Shown here: piece after piece, positions 12,642-25,781 of the stretch
How positions within the stretch are numbered: the stretch's first letter is position 1
Layout of the letters: each line of letters opens with the position of its first letter
Assembly: GCA_963930645.1 (NCBI GenBank)
Contig: OZ005653.1
Coordinates: forward strand, 109,707,759-109,771,758
Length of the DNA stretch: 64,000 bases
Direction of reading: 5' to 3'
From: Salticus scenicus
Taxonomy: Eukaryota > Arthropoda > Arachnida > Araneae > Salticidae
The notes under the pieces: model-generated
Databases searched by the model: none
Told to the model about the DNA's origin: nothing
The model's input: the letters and a program-made list of their open reading frames with translations, nothing else
Made by a program: the position numbers and the translations under genes

Positions 12642-13121
12642 TGTAAAATGACCTCCTGAATCCGAATATGATCTCTATTTTGCCCAATCACCCACCATTT
12701 TTGCAATACGCCACTCCTTCCCGCAACGTTTATCACTGGTCGGAAATTTTATAGCCATGAATTTTATTTAAAGGGTAGAAAATGATTATTTTAACTATTA
12801 AATATATATATATATATATATAAGTTATAAATAAAAAAAATAATAATAGATTGCTAAAAATATAACAAATGTAATTTCTAATTTTAGTGTCGAATCCCCC
12901 TTAAATTTCCCCCTTGTTACAAATGTTCATGTTTTAGTATTTTTCACATCTGTAGATCCTCAGAAGATAATTAACAGTTAAAATAATCATTTATCCCTCT
13001 CCAAATCAAATTCGTAGCCAAAAAATTGCAGAATAGTGATGAAAATAATGTGGCGTCCCCAAAAAATGTCGTTGATGGGACAAAATGGACGGCATATTCG
13101 GATTCAGGAGGTCATTTTACA
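12642..13121. mobile_element. TA-flanked foldback MITE (Tc1/mariner-like ends)
   Basis: The left end TGTAAAATGACCTCCTGAAT... (12642-12670) is matched base for base in reverse complement by 13093-13121. TA lies just outside both ends (12640-12641, 13122-13123), the Tc1/mariner target duplication. Similarity continues inward: AAAATGATTATTTTAACT near 12780 pairs with AGTTAAAATAATCATTT near 12977. The copy is therefore a foldback of 480 bp centred near 12880. No transposase. Confidence 0.85.
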
Positions 13122-13123
13122 TA

Positions 13124-13505
13124 GGAGTTTGCATGAATAGTATTAGGGCCAATTTTCGTACAAAGCAGTGTTATTTAACAAATTTTATTTTATTTTATTT
13201 TTATTTTACTTAATTTGTAGATGTATTGAAATGATATTTTTCGCATTTCTAAAACCATAAACAGGGAATACATTTTCACTTCACTAAATAATTATTCTAG
13301 TATGTAAAATAAAATATTTGAGTAATTACCTAAATACGCACATTTCATTATTACAAAGCGAAATTGGTAAAACCCTTGAACATCTCATCGATAATTTTCA
13401 TGCAAAAGGCAAAGTACATAAAAGTTATTAAAAAAAATACAGTTATTTATTCATAATGGTTCAGAGGATGTTCATATAACTCGTATTCCTTTTATAAATT
13501 ATTGC
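13124..13505. other. AT-rich spacer
   Basis: No feature seen between the two MITEs. Confidence 0.5.
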
Positions 13506-13698
13506 TGAATAAACAGGGCCCGACTTAGACTACCTGCAGCCCCGGGGCAAGCCTATTCTGGGGGGCCCCCTTGCAGTGGCATAAGAGGTCTTTAGGTTGC
13601 AGAATTTCTGTATTCGCCTGTAGGGGGGCCCCTTCCAGAAGGGGGGCCCAGGGCATTTGCCCCGTATGCCCTGCCGTAAGTCGGGGCCTGTGAATAAA
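13506..13698. mobile_element. hAT-type MITE with 8-bp target duplication
   Basis: Element 13514-13690, flanked by TGAATAAA at 13506-13513 and 13691-13698. Ends are CAGGGCCCGACTTA and, in reverse complement of the right end, CAGGCCCCGACTTA. CAGG-type ends with an 8-bp duplication define the hAT superfamily. The 177-bp body is very GC-rich for this window and has inner inverted GGGGGGCCC blocks that fold further. Non-autonomous. Confidence 0.92.
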
Positions 13699-14806
13699 TG
13701 GAAATAAGAATCTGTTGAGTGAAGAATCTTCTCTCCTAGTCATGAACAATTTAGAGAGTAACGGGAGAACTTTATCGTTGAACCAGTTACGAAAATTATT
13801 GGCACAAGTTTTTTACAACACACAAAAAGCGCCCAATAATTTAATTTTATCTCCAATTCAAAAAACAAAATAAAGACTTTATGACATTTCAATCATTCAC
13901 ATTATTTCTTATCTCGGAACAGACTTGGTTACTTCCCACAAAAACAGAAGTGTTGTTAGGAGAGTCCATATAAACTCAAAAATTCTGCAACCGGCAATAA
14001 ATAACTTCACGCTATAAACAAATGGTACCAAGAGATTATATGTAAATATTCTTTATAAAATCGAATCAAAAAACAATTGTAAACTCCTGTATATATTGAT
14101 ATTTTGCTTAGCTCTTAATAATGATTCATATTTTATTCCCCCAAAAATATTGTGTTATAGATCTCTAATACTAATAATCATAAAATAGAAAATTAGAGCT
14201 ACTTTCATTTTTAGTTAAATTTTTTCTTTTTAATATCACTGAATCAATGTTCATATATTTCTTTATTTTTAATTTACAGTTTGTCATTGAACAGTGATTT
14301 CATAAAGATTACTTGCTCATTATTGACATTAAACTAGAAAATCCGGCTTACATGTTTATTGAAATGTAACAGTATTAAATGCATATAGGTTAATTTGAAA
14401 CTATTTTAAATTAAAAGCAAATTAAAATTCGTTTTTATGCGTAAATTTTTTTAACTCTCCAGACTTGTTAACTTTATTTTTCTTCTTCCCCTTTGCATCA
14501 TATTATTCAAATATTCTTTCTGGACATACTTGTATATAAAAAATATTTTTTATAATTGAATGGTTAATTTGTACATGAACATTTGTACCACAACTAACGT
14601 TTACATTATTTATTCATCAATGTAAGCAAGTTTATTAAATTTTATAGATAGAGGAAAATTAACTAACACTGTTTCTTAACAGTAGACTCCTACCCCAGAG
14701 ATTTCAAATTAAAAAAAGAATTAAAAAAAAAAAAAATAGATTACTTTAAAATTTAGTCAAAGGCATCATTATAAGACACGAAGATTTAAAAAATACCCCC
14801 CCCCCC

Positions 14807-14888
<82 letters not shown>

Positions 14889-15261
14889 TAGATATAGATA
14901 TATTTAAAAAAAAAAATAACTGTATAAAATTTCTTTTACGTACCTCTGTATATTGCAATTTCTAGAGTTATACAATTTTATTTATTTATATCTTAATCAG
15001 CGTCTTTTGAAATATTAACATATTTTACTTCTTGATATTTCGAAAATTAAAATATGTTCTGTCTCTTTAAAAATAATGCGTAAATATGAACAGAATAGAT
15101 ATTTAATAATAGAAATATTTGAGAACATATGTTTAGTACAGATTATTATTTGAAAACTTTTTTAAAATTTAGCAAAAAAAAAAAAAAAAAAAAAAAGAAT
15201 AAATGAAATCGTTTGAAATACACATTTTTAATAAATAATTCAGTACAATTATTTATTTTTC

Positions 15262-15292
<31 letters not shown>

Positions 15293-15737
15293 GTGATTAT
15301 AATTATATATTTTGATTATAAGATACGAAATAAAAACATGTAATTTATTCTATATAATGTTTCTAAAATGTAAGCTATCTCATAATATGTATTCTGAGAC
15401 TAATAATATTTTATTTCAGTACATCAAGTGTAATTTTAAGCGGCACTTCGCTCGCCATACATAAAGGAAGGTTTTGTATTGTATCAAGAAAGTATTGTTT
15501 ATATGTTGTTATCACGCTACCATTTCAACATTTAATGCCAAAGTAAATCAGTTAGATATACTTATTCCATTTCCTTAAAATAGGAATATCAAAGTAATGC
15601 AATTTGAATATTAGCCTAATTTATACTTTTTTAAATGCGCATAGAATAATAAATATTTATGTTGTTTAATTAGTATGTTTAGTGGAATTGTGTTAAATTG
15701 GAAGATTTATATTGCTTACAAAGCACTAATGATATCT

Positions 15738-15782
<45 letters not shown>

Positions 15783-15963
15783 CACCGTTATAAACAAAGT
15801 CTTTCAGTACGTCCACGGAAAGTTAAACTTTGATATTCAGACACATTTTTCGGTTATCATAAATCCATTTTTGAAAAACTTATAATTATCAATAAAGTGT
15901 ATTGAATAAAAATATAAAAATATCACGATTTTTATGAAAATTACCTTTATAAATTATCAGTTA

Positions 15964-15998
<35 letters not shown>
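13699..15998. other. AT-rich DNA with microsatellites
   Basis: No gene or terminal-repeat pair seen. Holds a C-run/(TA)n/(GA)n/(GATA)n tract at 14798-14902, A-runs near 15174 and 15262, and (TA)n at 15739-15775 and 15966-15998. Confidence 0.5.
14798..14902. repeat. Compound microsatellite (C)n(TA)n(GA)n(GATA)n
   Basis: A cytosine run, a short TA stretch, GAGAGA and then about 17 GATA units ending in GATATA variants. Confidence 0.95.
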
Positions 15999-16002
<4 letters not shown>

Positions 16003-16469
16003 GGAAGGCGAACTTATGTGGGCTTTATAAATCAACTAATACTTAATTACTATTAATCACTTAAAATTTAATAAAGAATTAAAGTATTTACAATTATTTA
16101 CATAGATGCTAATGAACATTTAAAATTAATTATCAAAGTATATTCATCAGTTCGTCAAATTAACTATAATTCGTCACATAAGTAAATCATTTGGCATTTC
16201 ACTAAAGACGTCGAGTGTGAAAAAACCAAAGTAATCAAAAATAGGCATTGCGCCCGTCATGCACACAAGCTACGTCGGAGACTCGTCGAACTCTGAACCT
16301 CATTCCTTCAGCGCTCTTTAGCAGTAGCCCGCTCAGGAAGTAACGCCATTCACGTCATGATCACGCACTTCCTTTAATATTCTGAGACTCCGTCAAATGA
16401 TCAGCTGCTTGGATTCTGAGTTGCGGGAAAGCCAGGTAAGGGGGGAAGAAGAACAGAATGCCGGCCCGC

Positions 16470-16473
<4 letters not shown>
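15999..16473 (-). mobile_element. Candidate solo LTR inside a TA microsatellite
   Basis: A 475-bp block begins TGTAGGAAGG and ends CCCGCTACA, so both strands show TGTAG...CTACA, the TG...CA ends of LTRs. TATA tracts touch both edges, so the target duplication (4 bp TATA) cannot be told from the microsatellite. The right part is far more GC-rich than its surroundings. On the minus strand it starts TGTAGCGGGCCGGCATTCTG, a Gypsy-like LTR start. No second copy lies in the window, so it would be a recombination remnant. Confidence 0.6.
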
Positions 16474-16508
<35 letters not shown>

Positions 16509-17622
16509 TCCTATTGCTTCTTTTTTTTATTATTATTTCACTGGCAGTAAACTATTCTGTTTTGGGGATAGATGAATGTATAAATATATACAATAAACAA
16601 CTATGTTATTTTATAAATAATCATGATGATAAATACATTATAATTTAGAAACCCTTACATTCTGGAAAAGCTGAAAAAATTTAAATGTTCTAATAAAAAA
16701 GAAAAGCTATATAATAAAATTAATTGTAAAATTTTTATGCAATTCTAGTCATATTTGAAATCACAAATACCTTTATAGAGAAGTTGATGATAATCAACTG
16801 AAGTTAATCACTAATTCTAAGCAGTTTCTTTTTTTTTTTCGTATTGTGCGTATGCTTATATGTTCATATATAACGATTATTTTGTATAACTTCATTCTTT
16901 ATATCGCAGTAAAATTTTAATTTAATTATTTTCATTATAACCATAAATAAATTTAAAAATCACATTCATGATGCAAATTGCGGTAAAATTTATAAATTCA
17001 TTTTTAAAAATTTATACTCAAAATCTTTAAAACAGTAAATTATTCATTGCGTATTATTAATCACAATTTTAAGTAAGTGATTTATAGTTTATGAAATATT
17101 ATACTAAAGGTGTAAATAGAAAAATAATGATGTCAGGATTAAAGCAAACATTTTCTTTATTTCTTTCTTAAATACTTCCATATTTTCAAAATGCATTTTA
17201 TATATTACAAAATAAAAGACGCAAAACTATATACAGATTAAACAACTAAATATTAAAATTATGTTGTATTGCAGTTTTTTGTTCGTTAGTTCCTCGTAAT
17301 ACCACACTTAAAATTTCATTAAATAAAGTTTTTCAATATGTAAAATCATTTAAACGATGATTTGTCATAAATATAATACGCTGTGGTCTAAAGATGCATA
17401 TATAGCATACTTATGCAAAAGTCTAATTAAAAAAAAAAGTATTTCTGATTGTTTAGAGCAATGCAGATAAGTAAAGTACTTACACTACACGTACAGAAAC
17501 TGCGAATGAAAAAATATCAATCGAACTTAAGATCTCCGACAAAGTTTTACATAAAGAGTTGTTCATATTATTATCTAACAGTCTGTTTAATTAATTAAAA
17601 AAATTTTTTAAAAAGAGGAAAA
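16474..17622. other. AT-rich DNA
   Basis: Begins with (TA)n at 16474-16504. Nothing else seen. Confidence 0.5.
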
Positions 17623-17773
17623 TAATTTCAGGGATGGAACACGGGCGCAGAATTCATACCACTATCAATGTAAGAAAATTTTCTACCTCTTAAATCGACT
17701 ATATTATAGGTAGAGAAATTTCTTAAACACATTCCGGTATGAATTCTGCGCCCGTGTTCCATCCCTGTAATTT
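17623..17773. mobile_element. Short MITE with perfect 32-bp terminal inverted repeats
   Basis: The element spans 17629-17767 (139 bp). Left end CAGGGATGGAACACGGGCGC... (17629-17660) and right end (17736-17767) are exact reverse complements over 32 bp. TAATTT flanks it at 17623-17628 and 17768-17773. CAGGGATG ends resemble hAT elements, but a clean 8-bp duplication is not seen, so the superfamily is uncertain. Perfect arms around an AT-rich loop suggest recent insertion. Confidence 0.85.
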
Positions 17774-18081
17774 TTAATTGTTATTAAAATTACAATTTTA
17801 TCACAAATTTTATTTAAGTTATGCATTACTTTTTGTTTAACATATGTGTAATATACAGGGTTATTATAATTAAAGTAATGATTTCAAAACGCTATCATTT
17901 TAAAACTACCCATCAGAGCAATTTGAAATTTTACCAAATACTGATAATACTGTATTTGAAAGTTAATATATATTAATATCTTAAATTTTATATCTAGAGG
18001 TTTAGAATATCTAAATATTGCATAACAAATATTTAAAAATCCCAGCCCTCGATTTTTTGGATAATATGATTTAAAAAAAAA
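17774..18081. other. AT-rich spacer
   Basis: Nothing recognised. Confidence 0.5.
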
Positions 18082-18149
18082 ACTAGTATGTTGTGGCCAC
18101 CACAAGACTTTCTTCTATATTTTCCTATACATATTCAATCAGTAACAAT

Positions 18150-18188
<39 letters not shown>

Positions 18189-18944
18189 TTTTTTTTTTTT
18201 TTCTTTTTTTTTTCTTTTTTTTTTTTTTTGTGAAAATTAATACATATTCAATCACTAACAATAATTTAAAAAAAAAAAAAAATCGAATTTTTTTCTAAGT
18301 TTTTTTTTTTTTTTTTTTTTTTTTGTTAAAAGTAAAAAAAAATCGATAACTTTGTTTTAAATTATCACAGATTTATGGTTCAACCATTCGTTTTAAAGGT
18401 ATTGACGAGATCTTTCGAATGATACCCATCTTCAAAATTTAACCCCCCCGGGGGGGTACTTCCCCCCCAGGGGGGGAACCGATGCCCCCCCATGCACAAT
18501 TTTTTTTCCTAGTTAACTACTACTATCATCAATAATTCAAATTAATTTTACAATCACAAGTTTAAAATAACTCTCATTATGCCCATTTATACGGAATTTT
18601 GTCCTATGCTGCCATGTTAAAAATTTGCATAAAATGCGATTACAGCGCCACCTGTTGAGCTATTGATCCCCAAATCTAATGGGCACCAGTTCATGTCAGG
18701 GTGCAACTAAATACCAAGTTTGGTTAAATTTCATTCATATGTTCGTGAGATACAGCGTCCACAAAAAAATGATACAGACAGACAGACACACAGACAGACA
18801 GACAGACAGACACACAGACAGACATTTTCTAAAAACTATCAATTCGTGTTCAGGACATCCCAAAACGTGTAGATCCGTCAAAAAACGGAGGTCGAAAATT
18901 TTCGCGAATCCAATACTTTCTCTATATTACATATAGAAGAAAGT
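18082..18944 (+). mobile_element. ACTTTC-ended repeat, copy 1
   Basis: Starts ACTAGTATGTTGTGGCCACC and ends ATATAGAAGAAAGT. Near the start ACTTTCTTCTATAT (18107-18120) is the reverse complement of the right end. The same order occurs reversed at 29739-30688: ends, the ATTTATGGTTCAACCATTCG block (18370), a GC-rich CCCCGGGG tract here (18442), a TGTCAGGGTGCAACTA block (18694), a (CAGA)n stretch (18777-18825) and AAAACGTGTAGATCC (18862). No transposase. The superfamily is not recognised. Confidence 0.75.
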
Positions 18945-21559
18945 AAAAAAAAAAAAAAAAAAAATCATAAAGAAAAATGACTAACTGAAAATTTTAACTT
19001 TTCCATTTCCTTTTTTTTCTTTCTTTCTCTCTTTTTTCCGATAATACAGATTTATATCTTTGATATTTTCATTATAACTTAAATTTCAAAAGAAAAAAAA
19101 ATCGCTGCTAAGTTAAACTTATAATTTAATGAAATTATTATTATTCCTGTTATTATTTAAATAAGACTTTATCTTAATATAATGATCAATAGATGGCACC
19201 ACTACTTTTCTGCCCAATAGCTAATGATTTAGTGAGAAATGTGCTATTTTAAGATGTTTTAAAATTTAAGAAATTCGTTTTAAATGTCTTATTTTAAGAG
19301 ATATCATTATATTAAAGCAATTTATATTAGTTCATTCGCGCCCCCAGCTTATTAAGGTACATAAATTGTGTAATATTATGTCTAAACTCTACATTAAAAC
19401 ATTTACGTGTCTTAAATGCTGTTTCAGTTATATTTTGTCTTACTTTTTTATTTGCAGTGTAAGTCTTTGTTCGCCTAAATTCTAGGGTTTCCTACTCATT
19501 AAAGTGGAAAATTCAGAAAAATACCCATCATACATATTGAATCTATCTATGACAGTATTCCATTTAGATTTCTGAAAATCTGATAAAAACTTCTCTTTAC
19601 TAGATGAACATTAACAGTAATAAAAAGCGAAAATAACAGCAAATTAGTCTTAAATGAACAGATGTTTGTTATAGTAGAATGTAATATTCTATTATCAAAG
19701 CTCTCGAATCTTGAAAAACACAATAGTAAACTCGCTGCTAGAAGGTTCAGCAAGAGATTCGATTATTTCTGGAATGTTTCCTTGTGTATTTGAGTTACCA
19801 ATAGTAAAACTTAATGCTAAATCAGACGTCAACATTATAGGTTGTCAAGAAAAGTATTTTGAACGTCTATTTCTTAGAAACGTCAAGGATGAAGATTTGC
19901 ACCTAATGGTGGAAACCATTAGGTGGAAACCATTCTAATAAAACCATGCTAATTTGCAGTAGAACGTTGCATTAAGACATTAACAGAGGTTTCTATGACG
20001 ATGTATTTTAGAATTCCTGCTGATATTCTATAAAAAAAGAAAAAAAAAATTGTTAATTTTAGATATGAACTTTCCATTCTAAGAAACGGAAACTGAGAAA
20101 GATCTCTTGTTTACACTGTATAAAAAGGAGACATCATTATCCACCGCTAAATGATTCAATTGAAGTTTTAAATCAGTACACATAACATAACAACGTAGTT
20201 TCACGTAGTTTTATGGAACTGATCTAGATGCCTGTATGTTATGAGCATCGCGAAATGTCTGTTCAGTTGATTGGTTATTTCTCAGGTAACACCAAGATTT
20301 AGGCCAATATCAAAATATAACATTGGAGAATGTAAAATTATTTCCTTTTAAAAACTATCTTACACATATTCTTTTCAGATATGTAATAATATTGACAGTA
20401 GTTTATGATTTCAATAAATATCACTTTTTGACATCTCAGATGAGAAGATAGCACAAAATCTACATTGACTCTTTTCTTAATGACGATCGATGTTTCACAG
20501 TATCCAAAAAAAAAAAAAAAAAAAAATGAACTTGATTTTTAATGTCGAAGAATATTGCAGAATTGAAACGACATCATTTTTACAACTTTGGCCAGTAACA
20601 ACAAATGTTAAAGGAAAAGAATAAAAAAATTTATTTCTTAAAAAAATTTTATTTCTTAAAAAAATTTTATTTTTCATAATATTCTTTTTGGATCATAACA
20701 GTTATTAATATACAAATTAAATCTCTTAAATAATTTCCTACAGGAACAATTTTAAGTTATGTCTGTGCGTATCGATAAATATTGTAAATTTTACGTATGG
20801 TATTCACTGACGTTCAAAAATATCGGTAAATATCGGTCGGACATTAGCCAATACTTTTGTGCTACTGGGCATGATTATGGAATCTGATTCATTTATTCTA
20901 TTTATGAATGTAGTTATGAATCTAATTCTTGTAAGTTAAATAATTCATTTTGTTTCAATTTTGATTTCTTATTCCAGAAAAATATATGAATTCCTCGAAA
21001 TAAAATAAAGGAACAAATTCAATATTTCTGCATACTAAAGAAACATTAATAATAAATATTAATTTCAGAATAATCCGAATTGCGAATTCTTTGATTCTTT
21101 GTTATTTCAAGTTAACGCAATCCAGTGCAATATCATTCATTCTTAGAAACCTACTTCAAGGGATTTCAGCATTTGTTTATGTTGCATCATTCATTATGTA
21201 ACACATCTTTGAGGAACTTTAGTAAGAGGATCATGTAATGTCTAATAAAAGATTTCTGATTAAAAGCATGATATTGCATCAACGTTAGCAGTAATAACTT
21301 AAAAGGTTTTGTTCAAAAGTATGTAGTTATGATTCTTATTAATATAGGAATGACAGATAAATTTAAAGAGAGGTACATCATCTTGACTAATGATTTGATT
21401 AGAATTGCAATACGTGTTTTCTTAAGACTATTTTATTGTTTTAAACTAAAACCATTAGAAATAAGAAGTCTGTTTGGTTGCGACAACAAAAAACCACTGT
21501 TAAAATTTTTATAAAACTTCTTTGTATTTGATTACATTAACAAAAAATTATATACTAGT
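18945..21559. other. No gene recognised
   Basis: AT-rich with A-runs (18948-18964, 20504-20526). ORFs at 19547-19753 (minus) and 19711-19938 (plus) have no recognised domain. Near 20850, GTGCTACTGGGCATG resembles one end of the MITE at 48973-49070 and may be a decayed half copy. Confidence 0.4.
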
Positions 21560-22990
21560 GGATCTGTAGATCAAGAGCCTCAACGTCCTATTTGCATCAC
21601 GCATTATTCAATAGGTCATTTTTGTTTATTCCTTTTTATATAATAGTATATAATGATTCGATCGACTTGTTACCATAATCAGATACATTCCTGAGGGGGG
21701 TTGCCGCACTCCTCAACCCCGCTAAATCTCTCTTCGTATACCTATACGTATATCATATATATGTATTCTTAATAAACGACGGTCTTCTATTATTTCCCTG
21801 AAATTCATAAATGCCAAATTACATGAAAAAAAATGCGTAGCATATCGGAAATATTTTGCGTAACCCTGTAAACGAATTACCAATTCTATCCCCACAATTT
21901 TCAGCAGAAAAACATGCTTTTAAAATTCTAATAAAATATCATTATATTTAATGGAGTGTAAGCATGTTAAAATACACTTTTAAGAAATACCGACTATAGA
22001 CCGTAATAGTACGAAAATCTTTTATGTATCCCAGAAAAGTAGCCACAGTTATTATAAACGTGAATAATAAGAATACACCTAATTAATTTTAACTCATTAA
22101 TTTTTCAAATTAATTTGAAACCATTTGGATGATTACAGTACTTCCTCGGAATTATTTTGTGTGGTCCCATAAACACTTGTTTAAAAGTAAACAAGATTTT
22201 AAACATCTTTATAATGTATGTTAATTCTATTAAGTTCAATACAGCATAAACGCATTAAAGTGCGCGCTTAACTAAAAATTTGTCCATAGGCTATAATGTT
22301 ACGAAATTATTTTGTGTGTCACTGTAAACGAACCATGAACATTGTGTACACCAGTAAAAACTATTCATCTTATTTTGCGTTTAAAATTAATAATTGTTCC
22401 AAATTTAACATCGTTTGAATGACTACATGACACTGTCAGAACACTTTTGTAAGGTTCTGTACATTAGTTAGAAAGTTTAAGCGCACATATTTGCGTCAAG
22501 CAACATAAGCTTAAGCATCTTACTCACGTAAGCTAGTTTCATTTTCTTGATTGCAAATTAATGATGTTAAAATGCGTTTAAACGAAATTTACACCCATAC
22601 GCCGTAATGTTAAGTATTTTGGCGTGTTCCTATACACAATCCATAAAAGTATAGACATAAATATATATATATCTATTTCTTTACCGAGCCTGAATATGCG
22701 TGGCAATTTGCAAGTCAATCGGAGAATTTTCGCGAGAGCTATTGCGATACATACAAATTCTGCCCATAGGTCGTAATGATAAGAAAACATTTTGTGTGTC
22801 CCTGTACACGAACTACAAATAGAATACACACCCAAAACTATACAGCAAAAAATATGTGTGGTTCATAAATATGTGTACCAAATTGCAAGTCAATAGCGTG
22901 GCTTTTGCAGCTGCTATCGCACGACAGACAGATGGACAGACGGAACCCAAAATCTTTTTGAGTCTCAACAGTCAATGAAGATTATTGTAT
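21560..22990. repeat. Satellite-bearing repeat with ~150-bp monomers
   Basis: About seven diverged monomers, each with a version of TAGGTCGTAATGATAAG, TTTTGTGTGTCCCTGTA and ACGAACTAC. Anchors lie near 21838, 21995, 22128, 22290, 22420, 22600 and 22765. The right edge holds GACAGACAGATGGACAGACG (22924-22943). The best monomer (22768-22806) matches the array at 43.6-44.2 kb in reverse complement, so both belong to one family. Left boundary uncertain. Confidence 0.7.
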
Positions 22991-24356
22991 ATAAACCAAT
23001 GGAAGAATAGTCAAAAAAAAAAAAAAGAAAAGAAAAAAAAAATACAGATGAAGATATTTCTAGGCGTTTATTATTATTAAATTCCCTTTCTTATGGACAC
23101 AACAAAATTTTAGCTATGGGAAGGGTAGATTAAAGTAGCGAGATCATTTGAGTTTGCCATTGGATAATTGCTACGAAAATTTTTTCTTTGAATGTTTTTA
23201 ATACCACACATCGAATTAAATAATTCGTTTGAGGACGTCCTAAAAGTAATGGTACGTGTGTGAGTATGAAAAAGCTTGATCGTTTCTATTTTTATAGAAA
23301 GCTTTTATTATTATTATTATTATTACTATTAATTTGATGAGCTCTATTAATGTTTACTTTTATGTAGATTTCATATAAAATTGTAATTTTAAAGAAATAT
23401 TTAAATTGATTTAAAAAAAAATGATTACATAAAAGTTTAAATAGTTCTTCTAGATCATTACACTCAAAAATGTTGTAGTTAAAAATAATTTGGTAAAATA
23501 CAAAATAATAGTAAAATTTAAAACGTAATTCTAAAATGGATTTGCGATTAGTCTTTTACTCTCAATGATAAAGAAAGCAATTTATATAATATTTTTTTTT
23601 TATTGCTGAAAACTATATATATATATATATATATATACCAATATAATTAACGATCCTATTGCAGCAGATTTTCATTTCATATATCTAGATATTTGAGAAA
23701 TGTTTCACAACTACTCCGTATCTATGAGCCGTGTATATTTCTTCTTTTTAATTGATATAAATAAATGAATCAATCAGTATAATTGCATGCCTATAATAGA
23801 TATATTTGATATTTGAGTAAATTTAAACAACCCCCATACCATTTATAAAATTAATGTGTTTCAAGCTTCTACCTATAAACATTTTTCTTTCACAAATAAA
23901 TGGTATCGTTTCCAAAAATTCTAAGGATTGTTTATCACATGAAATAAGTAAAAAATCATTACTGATATTCTCTGAGGACATAACAAAACTTTTCCTCTTA
24001 AAGTTTTACCAGACATTTTAAAATTTTGAAGTATGATATGTCATTATATATTTATCTTTCAAACTAAAACAGAGAATTGAGTACTTGAAATTCAAGATTT
24101 TAAATCTGTCATATAAAATGTTGTTTCTTAAAACGATATATTTTATTTTTAACTGAACAAATAACATAATATCAGAGGGCAAATCAATATTCAAGTTGAG
24201 TATTTTTAATAGTATTTTACTTTTGATTAGTATTTTTGATTGAACAAATATACCACGTGTTGTATTTTAAAATAAAATTTTTTAAGAACGCTTTGATAAA
24301 ATCATTGACCAAACTGTGAGGAAAAAAATAAATGTCATAACAATTAAAAAATAAAA

Positions 24357-24432
24357 TTTTATTTTATTTATGATTTATGATTTATTTATGATTTATTTAT
24401 GATTTATGATTTATTTATGATTTTATGATTTA
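24357..24432. repeat. TTTATGA/TTTATTTATGA minisatellite
   Basis: Seven or so alternating TTTATGA and TTTATTTATGA units. Confidence 0.9.
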
Positions 24433-24534
24433 AATAAAGTTTAATTAAAAAATTAAAATTATTGAACCAAACATTATATATCAATTCAAACATATCAGCA
24501 AAAAGACGAAGGGTTTATTTTATTTTATTTTACT

Positions 24535-24537
<3 letters not shown>

Positions 24538-24605
<68 letters not shown>
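24538..24605. repeat. (TA)n(TG)n compound microsatellite
   Basis: About 19 TA units followed by about 14 TG units. Confidence 0.95.
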
Positions 24606-24607
<2 letters not shown>

Positions 24608-25747
24608 AATTATCTTGTATCGTTTCAATTATGTGCCTGATAACGTTTTAAGATATGTAATCACTACGAATGTTCTTCTTCTAGTTTTTTTTTTCTTTTT
24701 TCAATAACGATTTATTATTATTATTTTTTTTTTTTTACCTCGTTAATACCATCTTGTTTATTTCAGTATATTTTAAGGAAACATACAACCACACGCAAAG
24801 GAAAACAACTGTACCAAATATCATAAAATTTAGAAACCAATTGGGGGACATCATGAATTTTTTTTTTTTTTTTTTCCGGCAACCAAACTAAAGGAAAATT
24901 CAAAAATCAACAATAAGAAACATTGTGCTGTGTGTAATATTTTACTCGATATGTAGTCGCGCATACACATATTTGCCTCTCATCACATGTTAAATTATAC
25001 TACAGACCATCCCTTAAAGGTAAAGTGGGGAAAATCTGTTTAACTGACCGTGGGTTATTTTCTTCTAAAATGTACGTGTTCAAGTCATTTCTGGTTTTCT
25101 TTTTTTTTTTTTTTTTAACAGTTAATAACATTTTACTTCTGAAATCGGTCTATCGGACCTCGACACAACCAGTGATGCTGATACATTTCCCTTCTTTTCC
25201 GGTTTTTGAGGCAGGTCAGTGAGTTCGAGAAAAGTTTTGCGTGAAATAGATGTAGTTTACTTTTCCCTACTGAAGTCGATATTTCTTCTAGTATGTCTTA
25301 AAACTTTCTGATGAGTTGGAAGAAGATTACACGAGTGAATTAGATGCATTACATTAGTAAATTCGCCTCTTGAATTAAATGCAGTTCATTTTCACAACTG
25401 AAGTCGATATTTTTTTTTGTATGTCTTAAAACTTGCTGATGTGTTGGAAGAAGAATACAGTAGAATAATACATTAGGAAGAATATAATATTAGAGATAAT
25501 ATAAATTGATAATATATTATCGATATATATATACATATATAACATGTCCTTCATAGAGAGCAGCAAGATCAGAAGATTTCGGAAAACTCTGGACCGATAC
25601 CAAGGAAAAAGAAGAAACCAAAATTTTAAAAAGGAAAGAACTATATTAAACAATTCGTTAACTCACACACACATTGAATCAAGAAAGAAATATGACATTT
25701 ATCCACATGTCAGTTAGACACGTTATAAAGTAATAATAATATGTATG

Positions 25748-25781
<34 letters not shown>

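Noticed and set aside
13525..13749. 74-codon minus-strand ORF
   Set aside because: Lies almost wholly in the hAT MITE hairpin.
19547..19938. Overlapping minus and plus ORFs of ~70 codons
   Set aside because: Both strands open over the same region, no domain, no supporting signals.
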